A program made the translations under genes and the position numbers. DNA of 40,060 nt from HGM04593 sp045660825 (GTDB lineage: Bacteria; Bacteroidota; Bacteroidia; Bacteroidales; Bacteroidaceae), in the NCBI GenBank assembly GCA_045660825.1, contig JAZREN010000001.1:1-40060 (forward strand), given 5' to 3'. The notes beneath the pieces are model-generated. The model ran no database searches. It saw only the letters and a list, made by a program, of their open reading frames with translations, and was not told the origin of the DNA. This document shows, piece after piece, positions 32,367 through 40,060 of this stretch (positions are counted from its first letter, which is position 1; each line of letters starts with the position of its first letter).

Positions 32367-34574
32367 TCAAAACTTATAACTAAGGCTCATTGTAATATTC
32401 CGGCCGGGGGCGCTGATGCCGCAGCTGTAGGGGCGATAGCGTTTGTCGGCAATATTCTCGAGCGTTGCATTGAGCGAAAAGCCGCGGGCGAGTTGCAACG
32501 ATGCACGCAGGTTGAGCGTGAACCATGCCGGTGAATAGGTATTGCCGTCGGCATCTAGGGCATAGATTTCGGCCTTCTCCCTCTCCTCTACCGGCATATC
32601 GGCTGCTGTACACTGCGCCTGGAAAGCTGCAAAGGCCTCAATATTCAACCTCTCGTTCCTGAAGCCCAGAGCCACGCGCCCAAAGAGCGGAGCGGCATGG
32701 CGCGATGGCGAAACATCGCCATTGTCCATTTCCTCGAAACCGCGTTGCCAACTGACGCGCGCTTCCCCATAGAACCATTTTGCAAAGTTGGCATCCACTG
32801 CCGCCTGAACACCCCACACATTTGCCGTTGCGGCATTCTGCAACGCCTGCACACGGCACTCGCTGCCCTGATACTCCATTGTGGGATTGCCGTTGAAAAG
32901 AAAATCGCGGCGCACAATTGCATCGGTGAGATGGGTATAATAGGCCGTCACATCGAATTTCAAGAAAGAGCCTATGTGCTTTGCAAAACCAAGCTCGACA
33001 TTGTCGGCATACTCTGGTTTCAACGCAGGGTTAGGCACTGTCACGCAACCGTCGGCACTGTCAAAGAGTTTGCCCATGTCATCGACATTGGGGGCGCGGA
33101 AGCCGCGCGCATAGTTCACGCGAAAGAGCCACCCCGACGCAGGGCGCCAATTAATACCTACATTTCCGCTAACGCTTCCGGCCGATGATACTTGGCGAGG
33201 TTCAAAAGGTATTTCGTAGCCTACAGTTGAAAAATCATTATCCATGAGATAATGGTTATAACGCACACCAACCGCAAGATTAAGACGGTTGTTCACATGC
33301 CACTCGGCTTGTGCGAAGAGACCCGCGCTGTACCACTCGGCATTGGGATAACGCGCCGCCATCGGTTCCGTGGCATCGGTTACAATATCGGTTGCCACAC
33401 CTTTTGAGCGCACATTGTTCTGCACATACTCCGCACCGTATGAGATTGTAAGCCCGTCGCTGACCGACTTTATGAAATCGACATTCGCGCTCCACGCATC
33501 GACCGCCTCGCTCTGCGTCTCGCGGCGCGGTTTATTGAGGTCACGGCTTATGCGGCTCTCCTCGAAGCGTTGCAAGGCAAGGTTCACCTTCATGGAGTCG
33601 TACATTATGCAGCCACCTGTGTGACTGACACGCAAATGGTTCATCATCCAGAACTGAGGGCCGTAGTTCCACTCGGCATAACGTGGCAAGCCGCCACGCA
33701 TGCGCTGATGCCTGTCGTAGCGCGCATACTCCGACGTCTCACTCAAATGGAAAGCATATTCAATATTCCAACCGCCACCGGGGGCATAGCATACCTTCTG
33801 CATGAAGTTGAGTTGCGAATATCCGTTCGGTGTCTGCTTGCGCTTGTCAACATTGTCAATCACCAAATCCTCGACCGTTCCATCGGCAGCAAAACCGGGA
33901 ACAACCACGTATGGCATCACATAGTCATCGGGGCCATGCGTTCCCTGTTGCATGTCACCATAGGAGGAATATGTAAGGCTTGTGAGCAATGCCCAACGTT
34001 TCCACCCCACCCCGGCATGAATATGCGCAGTGAGTTCATCCGATGCGGTTGCCGTGCGCACAGTCGCAGAACCATGCACAAACGGCGATTTACCTTTAGC
34101 CAAACGAGGCTCAAGCGTAGAGAACACCATTGCGCCACCAATAGCGTCGCTGCCATAGCCCACCGCACCGGGACCGAAGAGCACCTCGCTGTCGGCAATG
34201 GCAAAGGGGTCGAGCGAAATGACATTCTGTATGTTTCCCGAACGGAATATGGCAGTGTTCATGCGCACGCCGTCAATGCAGTAAAGAAGCCTGTTGGTGG
34301 CAAAGCCGCGAATCATGGGGCTGCCGCCTCCATACTGGCTTTTCTGTATGAACACCTCGCCCGTGAGCCCCAGGACATCGGCCGCAGTTTGCGGATTGAA
34401 AGTGTTGGCCTCATCGAACGAGAGGCGTGTAACCTTCACCGGCTGCGCCTGGCTCTGCTGGCACCAACGGCTTGCCGACACCACAATCTCATCGAGACTG
34501 TACATCAGGCTATCCTGTGCCAAGCCACAAATGGCAAATGGCAGGAACAATAACAACAGCAGAACCTTTTTCAT
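32367..34574 (-). CDS. TonB-dependent outer-membrane receptor, haem/haemoglobin type
   Basis: The 735-residue protein has a signal peptide (residues 1-19, ending GLAQ) and a TonB-box-like SLDEIVVSASR near 27. The plug domain contains SPMIRGFATNRLLYCIDGVRM near 85 and GPGAVGYGSDAIGGAMVF near 133. The beta-barrel ends with the aromatic MSLSYKF required for outer-membrane insertion. GFRAP (F492) and NPAL (residues 515-518) match the FRAP/NPxL segment of haem and haemoglobin receptors such as HmuR, so haem or a haem protein is the likely ligand; this is inference. The gene begins 6 bp after the Asp-box protein gene upstream, so it is the last gene of that operon. There is no SusD partner. Confidence 0.88.
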   Translation of the reverse strand: MKKVLLLLLFLPFAICGLAQDSLMYSLDEIVVSASRWCQQSQAQPVKVTRLSFDEANTFNPQTAADVLGLTGEVFIQKSQYGGGSPMIRGFATNRLLYCIDGVRMNTAIFRSGNIQNVISLDPFAIADSEVLFGPGAVGYGSDAIGGAMVFSTLEPRLAKGKSPFVHGSATVRTATASDELTAHIHAGVGWKRWALLTSLTYSSYGDMQQGTHGPDDYVMPYVVVPGFAADGTVEDLVIDNVDKRKQTPNGYSQLNFMQKVCYAPGGGWNIEYAFHLSETSEYARYDRHQRMRGGLPRYAEWNYGPQFWMMNHLRVSHTGGCIMYDSMKVNLALQRFEESRISRDLNKPRRETQSEAVDAWSANVDFIKSVSDGLTISYGAEYVQNNVRSKGVATDIVTDATEPMAARYPNAEWYSAGLFAQAEWHVNNRLNLAVGVRYNHYLMDNDFSTVGYEIPFEPRQVSSAGSVSGNVGINWRPASGWLFRVNYARGFRAPNVDDMGKLFDSADGCVTVPNPALKPEYADNVELGFAKHIGSFLKFDVTAYYTHLTDAIVRRDFLFNGNPTMEYQGSECRVQALQNAATANVWGVQAAVDANFAKWFYGEARVSWQRGFEEMDNGDVSPSRHAAPLFGRVALGFRNERLNIEAFAAFQAQCTAADMPVEEREKAEIYALDADGNTYSPAWFTLNLRASLQLARGFSLNATLENIADKRYRPYSCGISAPGRNITMSLSYKF

Positions 34575-34580
34575 AAAACA

Positions 34581-37500
34581 TTACTCCTTAACAAGCAACT
34601 TGCCGGTCTTTTTGAAGCCTGCAGCATCTGTTGCCATATAGAAATATATACCGGCACTGTAGCCCGCAGTGCTCACCTCAAATCCACTCTGTGCAACAGC
34701 GCTGTAGGTGACATTACCCTTTGCGTCATAGACCACAAGCGAAACATCGCCGTCGAGGTCGCGCGCAGCAAAACGGAAACTCTCGCACACGGCAACAACA
34801 TTACCGCTTGTGAGCAACAGTTCTTTGCCTTGCATCACCGCATCGGTTGATGTTGCATCGGGCACAGGTTTGCTTCCCTTTATCATACCCTTAACACATT
34901 TGGTATCAGTGCCCGCAGGGGTTGTTACAGTCAAGGAGATATCATACGTCTGATCGGGAGCAATAGTAATCACCGGGTTGCGCACGTTGTCGGCACTTAT
35001 TGTAAGAGGTGCTGGATAGATTTCCCAATGCCACTCTGCACCATTCTGGTTTACTATGCTGTAGCTGTCGAGCTTTATTTCGCGTGGATAGCCGCTCTGT
35101 GTGTTGTCGCCCGAGCCTGCATTCAGAATCATGGGCTGTGCAATGGGCTTGAACTGCAGGTCAACAAGCTCACGCTCCCAAATGCCGTTGTTCGTTGCAA
35201 GGCGTATCACGCCCTCCTTGTAGAACGGTAACATACGGTTCAGGTTCACCACCTTTGGCAAGCCGTCGCTGATGTTTATCCATCCGTCGGTGGTATCGTC
35301 GCGGTAGAGCACACGACCACGTGTGGTACTGTAGGTCTCATTCAGGTAGCCCAGTGTGTAGGCTATTGCATAGGCGCCATTCTTCTCGTTGCCGGTGAGG
35401 AAGAAACGGCCGATACTGTGTTTCTCCACATTACCCTCCCAGTTGGCAAATGTTAGGCCGTCGTCAATCTTTTCCCAGCTCTCGCCGTTGTTCACTGTGC
35501 GCCAGAAACCGCCCGGGTTGCCGTCGGCCAGCCAAATCTCATCCTCGTTGATGGGGTGGATTGCCAGTTTATAGCTGATGCTATGAGTCATTTCTTCGGG
35601 GAGATTGTACTCAGTGAATGTTGCACCGGCATCGAGCGACCAGTATAAGCGTCCCCATGTTGCGGCCACAATCTTATCGGGATTCGAGCGCGACACGGCT
35701 ATTGCGTTTATGGGGTCATCGAATGTATATACCGAGGAGAACGAAGCACCGTCGTCGCGTGTGCGCCAAAGGGTGTTTGCATCTATGCGGTCACTCTCCT
35801 GCACAATGTAGAAGCACTGGGCATAACGCGGGTCGAACTCAAAATAGAAGCCATGCTGCGACGATTCTTTGGGGTAGGTCCAGTAGTCGAGGAACGGCAC
35901 GAATTCATCGCGCCAGTCATCGGGCATAATGACATTCTCGGAATCGCTGAAAGCAATCTTGCGCGGGTTGGAGAGGAATACATAACCTGTGGGGCGCTCC
36001 GAGCCACGCATTGAAAGCGTCACTCCGTTGTAGCGGTCAATCTGCGACATGTTACCGTTGTGGTTGCGGCCGCCAACCATCACATCCTCGTTCCAGCCCT
36101 GGTCGAAGCCCCACATTTCCGAGGCGTAGAGACCGTTGAGCTTTGGCTGTGCATCGGCAAGGAAAAAGTCATTACTATAAATTACACCGCCATCAGTCGA
36201 CAACCATGTATCGCCAGCGCCGTTGGTCTGGATGGACTGCATGTCGCAATGGAGATCAAAACGGCCGTAATAACCGCCAACGTTCTCAAGTGTCTTGCCA
36301 CCGTCGGTCGAGCGGTAGAGCTGTATTATACCCACAAGCAGAACCTCGGGGTCGGTAGCCGATGCCGTACATACAAGGTCGTAATATCCCTGACCACCGT
36401 TCTTGTCGACAGCCTCCATCTGCGATGTAGGGTCGGTAACGGTGAACGATGCACCGCCGTCGGTACTCTTGTAGAGCAATGCAGGGCCGCTGAAATAGAG
36501 AGGGCCGGGCTGTGACAAGTGGTTCCTGCGGCAAGCCCAAAGATAGACATAATCCTCTCCGCCGGGCGCCTCACTCAAGCCGATGCGCGCACTGATGAGC
36601 GGCTGGTCATCGAGAGTAAGCAAGTTCCAGGATACACCGCCGTCGGTACTCTTGTACATCTTTACGGTGTTATCTTGCTCAATGGCCACGTAGCAGACAT
36701 TAGGGTTCTGCACCGAGTATTTGATATCGAACACCATGCCGCCGAGCATCCACTCCCACGACTTGCCACCATCGGTCGAGCGCCACAGCTGAGCGCGGTC
36801 ACCGGCAAGGATTATATTGTCATCATTGGGGTGGAAACAAATATTGCTGGTACGGGCATAAGTAGCCTTTGCAGGGGTGATATTCTCCCAGTTTGCACCG
36901 CCGTCGTTGCTTATCCAGAAGACACCGCCTGCACCCACAAGCACACGGTCAGGGTTAGTGTTGCTTATATCTATTGACGTTATCTCACCGGCCATCCACT
37001 CACCGTCGTTACACGGCTGCCACGACTCTCCCTTGTCGACCGAACGGAACACAAGGCCTGTCTCCGAACCGCAATAAAGTACATTGGGGTTGGAGCGAGA
37101 TGCTTTCATGCGCTGGATATTCGACTGCGCAGGAGATACTTTCTTATGCAGATAGTCGTATGTCATGATTGGCGAAATCACCTTCCACTCCACCGGTGCT
37201 GCCGCATCGCGGCCTGCGGCACGCTTGCGCGCACGCTCCTGGCGCACCTCCTCGGCAGCGTTGTCGATGTCGCTGTGATAGGCACTTGCCGAAGGCAGAC
37301 GGATTATGCCGTCGGCCTGTACAAATGGCAGATAAGCCTTCTGGAAACGGCGAAAATGGTTCACCACCTGTTTCGTATCGCGCGACTTGTATCGCGCACC
37401 GGGAGTATTGTTGAGATAAACCTCGAAACTGTCGACCATTGCGTTGTAGTCGAGTCCCTGTGGATTGGCAAGCTGCGCCATCCACACCGGCGAACCTGCC

Positions 37501-37613
37501 GGCAGATAGTTGAGTTTATAAGGGGTAAAGAATTGGTCGTTTGCCACATGCTCCTGCGCACTTGCACAGAAGATTGTTGTTGCACAAAGCAGTGAAAGTA
37601 TTATTTTTTTCAT
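34581..37613 (-). CDS. Secreted Asp-box beta-propeller (sortilin-like) protein with PKD-like and type IX sorting domains
   Basis: A 1010-residue protein with signal peptide (residues 1-19, ending CASAQ). From about residue 180 to 800 it contains repeated Asp-box motifs of the S-x-D-x-G-x-x-W kind, for example RSVDKGESW, ISNDGGANW, RSTDGGKSW and KSTDGGVSW, forming a sortilin/VPS10-like ten-bladed propeller. A PKD-like domain follows (LTVTTPAGT near 907), and the last ~75 residues (ending KKTGKLLVKE) resemble a type IX sorting domain. No sialidase catalytic residues were recognised, so it more likely binds a ligand than cleaves it. Surface export is inferred. It is paralogous to the gene at 37741 and sits 6 bp before the receptor gene. 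Confidence 0.87.
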   Translation of the reverse strand: MKKIILSLLCATTIFCASAQEHVANDQFFTPYKLNYLPAGSPVWMAQLANPQGLDYNAMVDSFEVYLNNTPGARYKSRDTKQVVNHFRRFQKAYLPFVQADGIIRLPSASAYHSDIDNAAEEVRQERARKRAAGRDAAAPVEWKVISPIMTYDYLHKKVSPAQSNIQRMKASRSNPNVLYCGSETGLVFRSVDKGESWQPCNDGEWMAGEITSIDISNTNPDRVLVGAGGVFWISNDGGANWENITPAKATYARTSNICFHPNDDNIILAGDRAQLWRSTDGGKSWEWMLGGMVFDIKYSVQNPNVCYVAIEQDNTVKMYKSTDGGVSWNLLTLDDQPLISARIGLSEAPGGEDYVYLWACRRNHLSQPGPLYFSGPALLYKSTDGGASFTVTDPTSQMEAVDKNGGQGYYDLVCTASATDPEVLLVGIIQLYRSTDGGKTLENVGGYYGRFDLHCDMQSIQTNGAGDTWLSTDGGVIYSNDFFLADAQPKLNGLYASEMWGFDQGWNEDVMVGGRNHNGNMSQIDRYNGVTLSMRGSERPTGYVFLSNPRKIAFSDSENVIMPDDWRDEFVPFLDYWTYPKESSQHGFYFEFDPRYAQCFYIVQESDRIDANTLWRTRDDGASFSSVYTFDDPINAIAVSRSNPDKIVAATWGRLYWSLDAGATFTEYNLPEEMTHSISYKLAIHPINEDEIWLADGNPGGFWRTVNNGESWEKIDDGLTFANWEGNVEKHSIGRFFLTGNEKNGAYAIAYTLGYLNETYSTTRGRVLYRDDTTDGWINISDGLPKVVNLNRMLPFYKEGVIRLATNNGIWERELVDLQFKPIAQPMILNAGSGDNTQSGYPREIKLDSYSIVNQNGAEWHWEIYPAPLTISADNVRNPVITIAPDQTYDISLTVTTPAGTDTKCVKGMIKGSKPVPDATSTDAVMQGKELLLTSGNVVAVCESFRFAARDLDGDVSLVVYDAKGNVTYSAVAQSGFEVSTAGYSAGIYFYMATDAAGFKKTGKLLVKE

Positions 37614-37649
37614 GGCTGTTATTTTTATGAGAATGTATTATTCTATTGC

Positions 37650-37736
37650 TTTTGTCATCCCGACAGAACGGAGTGACGAGGGATCTCTTAAGTTTTGGAT
37701 AATGAGATTTCTCACACAAGGTTCGAAATGACAAAA
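37650..37736. repeat. MITE/REP-like inverted repeat between two Asp-box genes
   Basis: TTTTGTCAT (37650-37658) and ATGACAAAA (37728-37736) are exact complements. Just inside, CCCGA faces TCGAA, and further in GAGGGATCTC (37678-37687) faces GAGATTTCTC (37704-37713), so the arms pair almost throughout with an AT-rich centre. The words GTCATCCCGA, GAGGGATCTC and GAGATTTCTC are of a kind I recall from dispersed intergenic repeats in Bacteroidetes genomes. It fills most of the 127-bp gap and may also end or attenuate transcription. Confidence 0.6.
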
Positions 37737-37740
37737 ACTG

Positions 37741-40060
37741 TTATCTTATTATAAATTGTCCGAAGAATTTCTGTGTCGCACTCCTTATCGAGTAGATATA
37801 TACACCCGCTGCAAGGTCGTTCACCTCAACCGTCACACGCTCCGTACCGGCTGTAATCTGCGCGCTGTGCAGCAGATTACCTTTCATTCCATGCACGGTG
37901 AAACGTGCATCCTCGCAAAGCCCGGCGGCAAGCACCACAAGCGGTTCGCCGGCATCGAGCACGCTCTTTTCAATGCCCACTTCGCCCACCTTGGCCTCAT
38001 CAATGAATGTTGCACCCTCAATGGTTATCATATTCTTTATTGTGCGCGACGATGTGCCGGCAGGGGTAGTGACGGTCAAAGTGACATCATAGTTACCGGG
38101 ATTGCCGAACACCACTACCGGGTTACGCGCAGTGGCATCGCTCACATATTGTGGTTGTGGCGAGAAACTCCACTGCCAGCGGGTATTTTCGTCCTGACGC
38201 ACAATGCTGTAACTGTCGAACTGCACGCTCTTCTGTGGGTTGGCTGTGAGGTTGCCGCTACCCAGGTTCAATGCCATTGGTTGTGGCACCGCAATGAAAT
38301 CCTGATGATAGAGCGGCGCCTCCCACAAACCCTGGTCAGTTGCCATGCGAAGCACACCGCCTTTGTAGAAAGGCACGACCTTTGAGATGCGTGCGCCGGG
38401 ATTCAGGCCGCTTGAATAGTCAATGAACTCGTTCATGGTATTGTCGCGGAAATAGACACTCGCACCATCGTAGCTTGTAACATAAGTACTGTTATACTCA
38501 TCGCCCACAAGGATAATCTGGTGCACGCGTTTGTCGGCAATGTTCGCAAGGTCATACGCACTCCAGCTCATGCCGCCGTCGAAGCTCTCGCTCACAGCGC
38601 CATAACGGTCGTTGCATATCACAAGCAGGTGATTCTCGTCGTTGGGGTCAACCACAACCTTTGTATAATGTATGTAGTCGTCGGTAATGGCGAAAGGTTG
38701 CGTACACTCATGGAATGTCAGGCCGCCGTCATCGGAACGCCACACATTCCAACAACCCGAAATGTACACCCTGTCGGGGTTGGAGCGCGCAAACTCATAA
38801 CTGTAGAAATCCTCGCCCTCGCTATCGAACACCTTCTGGAACGAAGCGCCCTCGTCATACGAGAGATAGCCGCCCCACGTATCGGTCATGTCCTGCAGGA
38901 ACACCTTCAGGGCATAGCGCGGGTCGGTGGCAATCTCGCCGTTTATGCGCAGTGCCTCATATGGTTTCTTGTCACTGAACCAAGTGCGGAAATCCTCGCC
39001 TATTGCACCGTCCATTTCGCGTGGCATGATGCGTGTCGATGCATCGGTGAAATAGACCTTCCAAGGGTTGCTCTTCATCACGTAGCCTGTTGCTATCTCC
39101 ACACCGCCAACGTGTACCGAGTTGCCCTCACCATAGCTTGCAGCATGCACCACGTCGCCGTTATGCCAACGGCCAGCCGCCATCACATCCTCGTTCCAGC
39201 CCACACCCAAGCCCTGATAGTCCGATGCATATATTCCGTCATATCTGTCCTCGCCCTTTGTCTCGAAGAAATCACGCGAGTATTTTATTCCGCCGTCGTT
39301 GCATATCCATGTATCGCCACAGGGGTGTATGGCAATGTCCTGAATGTCGCAATGCATCCAGTCGTTGCGTTGGTAACCGCCTATACCATTGTCGCGATAG
39401 TTTGCCACGCCCTCGTTGGTAGAGCGGTAGAGCGAGGTAAGGCCAAAAAGCACGTGTGCAGGATTCTGCGCCGATGCACCAATCATCATATCAAAGAAGC
39501 CCTGCCCGCCGGCAGAGTCCATGATTGGAGAGAATGTAATGTCATAAAATTTACCGCCCTTATCGGTCTGGTCTTCCCACGTAGTACCGGTATCCTTTGA
39601 CATTAGGATATAGGGCGTTCCCTTGCCGCCTTGCGGGCCGGCATCGTAGCCCCACGAATCACAGGTCACGAGCGCATAGACATAATCCTCGCCACCCGGC
39701 GCCTCACTCACTGCCAGACGGCCGCAAATCATCATATCCACCGGGAGTTCCAACTGCCTCCAGCTCATACCGGCATTGTCCGAGAGATATATTCCTGCCC
39801 AAGGACCGGCCTCGCGGCGCACAAGATATATCCTGTCCGGGTTACCCGGCTGCAGTTCGTGGTCAAAGCATACTCCGCGCAGAGTGCATGAGAAGTTGGC
39901 TCCGCCATCGGACGAAATGAAGAAACCGGCAGCCGAAGTGCCTTCATCCTTGCTACCCACCGAAGCTGTTATGTAATCGGTATTGTCGGGATTTATCCTT
40001 ATCGAATTCACACGGTTGCTTATTCCGCCGCAACGGTTCCATGTTTCACCGCCGTCGGTA
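37741..40060 (-). CDS. Second secreted Asp-box beta-propeller protein (5' end outside window)
   Basis: The frame is open through the right edge of the window; the codons just inside it read TDGGETWNR, an Asp-box, so the GTG at 40011 is not the true start. About 773 residues are visible. They contain further Asp-box motifs (SSDGGANF, RSDDGGLTF, ESFDGGMSW), a PKD-like domain with the same LTVTTPAGT word as the neighbour, and a C-terminal sorting-like domain ending AGVYIYSIRSATQKFFGQFIIR. It is a paralogue of the gene at 34581, from a tandem duplication that has diverged widely. Its role is probably ligand binding at the cell surface together with the downstream receptor. The operon start lies beyond the window. 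Confidence 0.83.
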   Translation of the reverse strand, partial: TDGGETWNRCGGISNRVNSIRINPDNTDYITASVGSKDEGTSAAGFFISSDGGANFSCTLRGVCFDHELQPGNPDRIYLVRREAGPWAGIYLSDNAGMSWRQLELPVDMMICGRLAVSEAPGGEDYVYALVTCDSWGYDAGPQGGKGTPYILMSKDTGTTWEDQTDKGGKFYDITFSPIMDSAGGQGFFDMMIGASAQNPAHVLFGLTSLYRSTNEGVANYRDNGIGGYQRNDWMHCDIQDIAIHPCGDTWICNDGGIKYSRDFFETKGEDRYDGIYASDYQGLGVGWNEDVMAAGRWHNGDVVHAASYGEGNSVHVGGVEIATGYVMKSNPWKVYFTDASTRIMPREMDGAIGEDFRTWFSDKKPYEALRINGEIATDPRYALKVFLQDMTDTWGGYLSYDEGASFQKVFDSEGEDFYSYEFARSNPDRVYISGCWNVWRSDDGGLTFHECTQPFAITDDYIHYTKVVVDPNDENHLLVICNDRYGAVSESFDGGMSWSAYDLANIADKRVHQIILVGDEYNSTYVTSYDGASVYFRDNTMNEFIDYSSGLNPGARISKVVPFYKGGVLRMATDQGLWEAPLYHQDFIAVPQPMALNLGSGNLTANPQKSVQFDSYSIVRQDENTRWQWSFSPQPQYVSDATARNPVVVFGNPGNYDVTLTVTTPAGTSSRTIKNMITIEGATFIDEAKVGEVGIEKSVLDAGEPLVVLAAGLCEDARFTVHGMKGNLLHSAQITAGTERVTVEVNDLAAGVYIYSIRSATQKFFGQFIIR

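Noticed and set aside
32191..32379. Short plus-strand frame in the intergenic repeat region
   Set aside because: Built from the 21-bp and 14-bp repeats, low complexity, and no promoter or family.
33570..34553. Plus-strand frame of 327 codons across the TonB receptor gene
   Set aside because: Antisense shadow; the minus-strand receptor has plug and barrel signatures.
36286..37080. Sialidase function for the Asp-box proteins
   Set aside because: Asp-boxes are numerous, but no arginine triad or other sialidase catalytic pattern was recognised; the sortilin-like propeller layout fits better.
38521..39600. Plus-strand frame of 359 codons across the second Asp-box gene
   Set aside because: Antisense shadow; the minus strand has a continuous Asp-box protein.

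Overview
The window reads as chromosomal DNA from a member of the Bacteroidales, possibly Prevotellaceae-like, although the sequence alone does not fix the family. Four things point there. Several genes are preceded by the Bacteroidetes-type promoter (TTTG/TTG, about 20 bp, TAnnTTTG). Several large secreted proteins end in C-terminal sorting-like domains of the type IX secretion kind. Families largely typical of the phylum occur (DUF4491, a FISUMP lipoprotein, a large TonB-dependent receptor). Start codons lack strong Shine-Dalgarno sequences. No rRNA, tRNA, CRISPR array or intact transposon was seen.

Layout. Bases 1-3200: the 3' part of a secreted protein, an M23 lipoprotein and a small DUF4491 membrane protein. 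Bases 3279-8991: a divergent pair of secreted glycosidases, a GH2 beta-galactosidase and a GH29 alpha-L-fucosidase, around a shared promoter region. Bases about 9000-9680: a very AT-rich insert that runs in frame into cutC, followed by xpt. Bases 11061-12616: a FISUMP lipoprotein and a decayed SH3/zinc-ribbon locus. Bases 12664-17752: a tight recJ-recQ-cstA operon. Bases 18053-23483: an acyl-CoA synthetase, a C1 peptidase, recA and carboxynorspermidine synthase, all on the minus strand. Bases 23889-26903: dnaK, twin 119-residue secreted proteins and a 58-residue DUF4250 protein. Bases 26957-32034: a TIR-transmembrane-PDZ protein, an RmlD-like reductase, the truncated C-terminus of a winged-helix protein and a GmrSD-like DUF262/DUF1524 protein. 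Bases 32367-40060: a haem-type TonB-dependent receptor behind two paralogous Asp-box propeller proteins, the last one cut by the window edge.

How the genes work together. The GH2/GH29 pair probably trims galactose and fucose from host or plant glycans in the periplasm or at the surface. The receptor and the two Asp-box proteins look like one surface-uptake operon. RecA, RecQ and RecJ supply recombination repair from two separate minus-strand units. The segment 26957-32034 has the flavour of a defence region: a TIR domain with its catalytic glutamate, a candidate modification-dependent restriction protein and a gene remnant, beside an otherwise ordinary epimerase.

The most unusual items are the in-frame fusion of an AT-rich foreign module to CutC, the membrane-anchored TIR protein with an extracytoplasmic PDZ-like domain, four TGACA boxes spaced about 31 bp apart upstream of a sigma-54-like promoter before dnaK, and two 12-bp inverted repeats upstream of the acyl-CoA synthetase.
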